A DNA stretch of 6,416 bases from Symbiobacteriaceae bacterium. GTDB lineage: Bacteria; Bacillota; JAAYKD01; WRDA01. Both the position numbers and the translations under genes were made by a program. Below the pieces are notes generated by a model, which was not told the origin of the DNA, ran no database searches, and saw only the letters and a program-made list of their open reading frames with translations. The stretch is taken from contig WRDA01000082.1 of assembly GCA_009783675.1 (NCBI GenBank), positions 1 through 6,416 of the forward strand. The letters run 5' to 3'. Below are positions 6,038 through 6,416 of this stretch, piece by piece (positions within the stretch are counted from its first letter, which is position 1; each line of letters opens with the position of its first letter).

Positions 6038-6416
6038 ATGGACGACTATCTCTTACGGGTTAATAACTTAAACTTGAGTGTGCCTGCTAAGGGTAAACGC
6101 TTTCTGGCGGTATCCGATCTGAGCTTTGCCCTGAAAGCCGGAGGCAGCTTGGGTATCGTCGGGGAATCCGGGTCAGGGAAGACTCTTACCGCACTTGCTA
6201 TCGCCGGACTCAATAATCCTCAGGTCCAGCTGGAGTCAGGCTCGATCCTCTTCAACCGCCAGGAGCTCACTAGCCTCCCCGAAACGGATCTGCGCAGCTT
6301 GCGAGGCAGCGAACTAGCGGTGATATTTCAGGATTCCGGCGGTGCGTTAAACCCGACCATGCGCGTAGGCGATCAGGTAAGTGAGGGCTTGCTCCTCGGC
6401 GAAGGGATGGCTCTTA
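6038..6416 (+). CDS. ABC importer ATPase, DppD/OppD type, partial (C-terminus beyond the right edge)
   Basis: The first 126 codons of a nucleotide-binding subunit are present; it would hydrolyse ATP on the cytoplasmic face to drive import through the two permeases. The Walker A motif is GESGSGKT (residues 42-49, within GIVGESGSGKTLTALAIAGL), preceded by a typical strand region LLRVNNLNLSV (5-15). The Q-loop is VIFQD (95-99, Q98), followed by LNPTMRVGDQV (104-114), which matches the SLNPxxxVGxQ stretch of peptide-type ATPases. GGAL replaces the commoner MTSL just before it. Full-length relatives have about 320-350 residues, so the signature motif, Walker B and the C-terminal oligopeptide-transporter domain lie outside. 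The ATG follows the second permease by 12 bases with a modest AAGGG site (6024-6028), so it belongs to the same operon. A second ATPase (DppF type) is expected just downstream, though this is inference. Confidence 0.93.
   Translation, partial: MDDYLLRVNNLNLSVPAKGKRFLAVSDLSFALKAGGSLGIVGESGSGKTLTALAIAGLNNPQVQLESGSILFNRQELTSLPETDLRSLRGSELAVIFQDSGGALNPTMRVGDQVSEGLLLGEGMAL

Overview
The window looks like ordinary bacterial chromosome with tightly packed genes and a GC content that is moderate to slightly high by eye. Strong AGGAGG-type ribosome binding sites, a TATAAT promoter and a lipoprotein-type solute-binding protein would suit a Bacillota (Clostridia-like) host, but other phyla are possible and this is only a weak inference.

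Layout: two genes run leftward and four run rightward from a shared divergent control region at about 2313-2541. The leftward pair is a YcaQ/AlkZ-type winged-helix DNA glycosylase homologue (1125-2312), followed after 25 bases by an N-acyl-D-amino-acid deacylase-like amidohydrolase that runs off the left edge (<1-1099). The rightward set is a classical peptide/nickel-type (Opp/Dpp/Nik) ABC importer: a lipoprotein family 5 substrate-binding protein (2542-4155), a DppB-type permease starting inside the binding-protein stop codon (4152-5138), a DppC-type permease (5231-6025) and the start of a DppD-type ATPase (6038 to beyond 6416).

How they may work together: the importer would bring in a small peptide, an N-acylated amino acid or a related compound, and the deacylase could remove the acyl group in the cytoplasm. 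The substrate cannot be read from the sequence. The glycosylase homologue has no obvious part in this pathway.

The least routine part is non-coding. A 13-base sequence, GGATACCTCCTGA, occurs in the divergent control region and again in the unusually long 92-base gap between the two permease genes. In both places it forms the right half of an inverted repeat. In the permease gap it sits next to a strong GC-rich stem-loop and can pair either with its own left arm or with the ribosome binding site of the second permease. I found no RNA gene, mobile element or CRISPR array, and no wholly new gene system.
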